DNA of 64,000 nucleotides from Rothia halotolerans (lineage in GTDB: Bacteria; Actinomycetota; Actinomycetes; Actinomycetales; Micrococcaceae). Positions 62,448 through 64,000 of this stretch are shown piece by piece; the stretch's first letter is position 1; every line of letters begins with the position of its first letter. The notes below the pieces were generated by a model. It ran no database searches. It was not told the origin of the DNA and saw only the letters and a list, made by a program, of their open reading frames with translations. Both the position numbers and the translations under genes were made by a program. The stretch is from contig NZ_NOIU01000001.1 of NCBI RefSeq assembly GCF_004136635.1, forward strand, positions 806,001-870,000, read 5' to 3'.

Positions 62448-62747
62448 TCAGTCGCCCGGCCACTCTCCCATGACCCGCTGGAACGCGCGCGCCCCGCCGC
62501 GGTCGACGAGCGCCTTGACCAACGCGAAGATCGCGCCCTGCAGCGCCGCCGCGGCGAGCACCTCGCCGAGGTTGAACTCGGACTCGAGCGCCTTGGGGGC
62601 GTCGTCGCCGGACTTCTGCGGAGAGACCAGCTTCCACACCTGCTTGAACACGACGCCGGCCACGGCGCCGCTGACCAGGCTCCCGGCCATTCCGAGGGGG
62701 CGGTAGAGGATCTTCGCGGACGTGCTGGTGGAGGAGTTCTTCGACAT
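62448..62747 (-). CDS. DUF4235 family membrane protein
   Basis: Protein of 99 aa. AKILYRPLGMAGSLVSGAVA, VFKQVWKLVS, LGEVLAAAALQGAIFALVKA and the ending FQRVMGEWPGD match DUF4235, a two-helix protein widespread in actinobacteria with unknown function. It is the last gene of the holin-like/DUF3618/DUF4235 operon. AAAGGAA precedes ATG 62747. Confidence 0.85.
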   Translation of the reverse strand: MSKNSSTSTSAKILYRPLGMAGSLVSGAVAGVVFKQVWKLVSPQKSGDDAPKALESEFNLGEVLAAAALQGAIFALVKALVDRGGARAFQRVMGEWPGD

Positions 62748-62793
62748 GTCGGTTCCTTTCACGGGGAGGGATGGGTGGTCGTGGGACTCGCGC

Positions 62794-63189
62794 TCACCGG
62801 CGGGTCGCGCGGACCAGCAGGACGACGCCCAGGCCGAGGCACACCCCGAGGGCGCACACCGCGACCCAGCCGTTGCGTGCGAGCCGGCCGTCGTCGTCGG
62901 TCACCGAGTCCCGGGCGGTGCGCAGGCCCTCCTCGGCACCGGCCCTGGCGCGGGTCAGCTGCGCCGCGGCGCGGTCCTTGGCGGCGTCGAGCTGGTGCCT
63001 GGCCTGCTCCTTCACGTCCAGGGCCGAGGTCAGCTGCTCGACGGTCTCGCCGAGGTCCTGACGGGTCCGGGCGATGTCGGCCTCGATCTGCTCCGGGGTG
63101 GCCTCGGCGTCGGGCTCCCGGCCGGGGGCGGCCGCGGGCCGGTTGCTCGCGGTCCGGTCCGAGGGCTTCGGGGATTCAGGAACGGTCAT
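62794..63189 (-). CDS. DUF3618-containing membrane protein
   Basis: Protein of 131 aa. PEQIEADIARTRQDLGETVE and LDVKEQARHQLDAAKDRA are the DUF3618 signature, an amphipathic helical region. A single C-terminal helix (GWVAVCALGVCLGLGVVLLV) anchors it in the membrane. It overlaps the holin-like gene by 14 nt, so the two are translated together. The function is unknown, probably structural at the envelope. Confidence 0.85.
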   Translation of the reverse strand: MTVPESPKPSDRTASNRPAAAPGREPDAEATPEQIEADIARTRQDLGETVEQLTSALDVKEQARHQLDAAKDRAAAQLTRARAGAEEGLRTARDSVTDDDGRLARNGWVAVCALGVCLGLGVVLLVRATRR

Positions 63190-63586
63190 GGCGGATGTGT
63201 CCTTTCAGCTCGTCGACGTCCTGGGAGACGCTGTCGATGGTTCGTTCGGGGGCCGGAGAGAGGTCCTGGACCTTCTTCTTGCCGAGCAGGGCCGCGATGC
63301 CCGCCGCGATGAAGAGCACGACGGTCACGATCAACGCCGCGAGCCAGGCGGGGAGGACCAGGGCCAGCGCGATGATCGCCGTGGCGATGAGCGCCGCGAA
63401 GCCGTACGCGGCGAGGATGCCGCCGGCGCCGAGCAGGCCCGCGCCGACGCCTCCCTGCTTGGCCGTGGCGGTCAGCTCCGCGCGGGCGAGCTTGAGCTCG
63501 TCGCGCACCAGGCGCGAGGTCTGCTCGGAGAGGCGCGTGATCAGCTGTGCCGGGCTCGGCTCTTCCGGGGGTGCTGGATGGCTCAT
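63176..63586 (-). CDS. Holin-like superfamily protein (actinobacterial holin-X/DUF1469 type)
   Basis: Protein of 136 aa. SAQLITRLSEQTSRLVRDEL-like and KLARAELTATAKQGGVGAGL segments and two helices (AYGFAALIATAIIALALVLP; LAALIVTVVLFIAAGIAALL) match this family. Despite the name these are usually chromosomal envelope proteins, not lysis proteins. ATG 63586 is preferred over the upstream in-frame start at 63763 because the family homology begins near here. It is the first gene of the operon. Confidence 0.82.
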   Translation of the reverse strand: MSHPAPPEEPSPAQLITRLSEQTSRLVRDELKLARAELTATAKQGGVGAGLLGAGGILAAYGFAALIATAIIALALVLPAWLAALIVTVVLFIAAGIAALLGKKKVQDLSPAPERTIDSVSQDVDELKGHIRHDRS

Positions 63587-63764
63587 GACGCTCGCTTTCT
63601 GTGGGGACGGGGACGGATGCGCCGGAGGGGACCCGGAGACGACGGGGCGGCCGATGAGGGCCGGCTCCCGGCCCGTCACGGCACCGGACCACCTGAATCG
63701 GTGGTTCGGATCCCGTCGCGGACGTACTCCTTCATGGATCCGCCATGGCGTGATGCGGCCCACC

Positions 63765-63774
63765 TTACAACGTA
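63765..63774. promoter_or_regulatory. Candidate TetR operator, copy 2
   Basis: TTACAACGTA, 179 nt upstream of the holin-like operon. It shares the core ACAACGTA with the other two sites. Confidence 0.5.
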
Positions 63775-63898
63775 TGCTCGAGAGGTGTCACCCTCTTCCG
63801 GGCGGGCCCGGCCTCGTGTTCCCGGCTCCTGCAGACTCCGGCCTGACGAGGGGTCCTCGCCCGCAGGGCGCCCCGGTTCCGCGGCTCGATCTGGTTGG

Positions 63899-63927
63899 TT
63901 TACAACGTAAGGCTACGGGACTACGGT
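63899..63927 (+). promoter_or_regulatory. Promoter overlapping candidate TetR operator, copy 3
   Basis: TTTACA (63899-63904) and TACGGT (63922-63927) are spaced by 17 bp. The palindrome TTACAACGTAA (63900-63910) covers the -35 box. It would control a rightward gene lying beyond the edge. Confidence 0.55.
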
Positions 63928-64000
63928 GGTTCCACCCGTCATCCTCGGGCAGGCGGACCGCGCATCTCACGGGCGGTCATGAATGAAAAGGTGTGATCCA

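Larger units (their letters stand above)
63587..64000. other. Intergenic region at the right edge with two operator motifs
   Basis: No complete gene is seen. It contains two copies of the putative TetR motif and a rightward promoter at 63899. AAAAGG at 63986-63991 could be a ribosome site for a gene starting at or just past the window edge. Confidence 0.5.

Noticed and set aside
63176-63586. Prophage remnant suggested by the holin-like protein
   Set aside because: No other phage gene is near; this family is usually chromosomal and here sits in a conserved-looking operon with DUF3618 and DUF4235.
63979-63996. ATG at 63979 as the start of the next gene
   Set aside because: It runs into a stop after five codons; a start at or past the window edge is more likely.

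Overview
This is about 64 kb of high-GC DNA from an actinobacterium. The gene content and family types fit the Micrococcales (Micrococcaceae-like), but no rRNA or other phylogenetic marker is present, so a genus cannot be named. The left edge holds the conserved block pbpA - pknA-type kinase - pknB - pabA/trpG (convergent) - crgA, which in actinobacteria lies near oriC. Right of crgA that synteny is lost.

Layout. 1-6.7 kb: cell-wall and division control (end of pbpA, two PASTA kinases, a PabA/TrpG amidotransferase, CrgA, a small tail-anchored protein). 6.7-14.5 kb: HAAS-type membrane protein, YceI protein, FAD oxidoreductase, class I fructose-bisphosphate aldolase, an MMPL transporter with a MarR regulator. 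14.6-18.1 kb: a manganese-type ABC importer (binding protein, ATPase, permease) with a DtxR/MntR-like regulator and a clear promoter-operator. 18.3-28.9 kb: sugar isomerase/LacI pair sharing an operator, a possible iron-controlled small RNA, TetR/amino-acid permease/amidohydrolase, gluconate kinase and permease, and a lysG/lysE pair.

28.9-50 kb is the main accessory feature: a surface-polysaccharide locus. A rightward operon (two-domain glycosyltransferase, WecC, coiled-coil protein, second two-domain glycosyltransferase) meets a leftward series of ten genes (two GT4 enzymes, a Wzm/Wzt-type ABC exporter, WecB, an alpha/beta-hydrolase-like protein, a large GT4 enzyme, a polysaccharide pyruvyl transferase, an unknown protein, an asparagine-synthase-like protein) at a 40-bp perfect-palindrome terminator. 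WecB plus WecC make UDP-ManNAcA, the uronic acid of Micrococcus teichuronic acid. The locus therefore probably builds, decorates and exports a ManNAcA-containing cell-wall glycopolymer. The combination with pyruvylation and a Cys-less asparagine-synthase homologue makes this the best candidate for an undescribed pathway.

50-60 kb: flavin reductase-like protein, ArgE-type deacetylase, PPOX stress protein, a low-GC heparinase-like gene that looks acquired, then the thiamine genes (thiE divergent from a TPP riboswitch followed by thiO-thiS-thiG-thiF). 60-64 kb: TetR and YihY, then a holin-like/DUF3618/DUF4235 operon. A shared motif (core ACAACGTA) occurs in the tetR-yihY promoter region and twice between the holin-like operon and the right edge, suggesting one TetR regulon.

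I saw no rRNA, tRNA, CRISPR array, insertion sequence or prophage. All similarity statements come from reading motifs by eye; none was checked by a database search.
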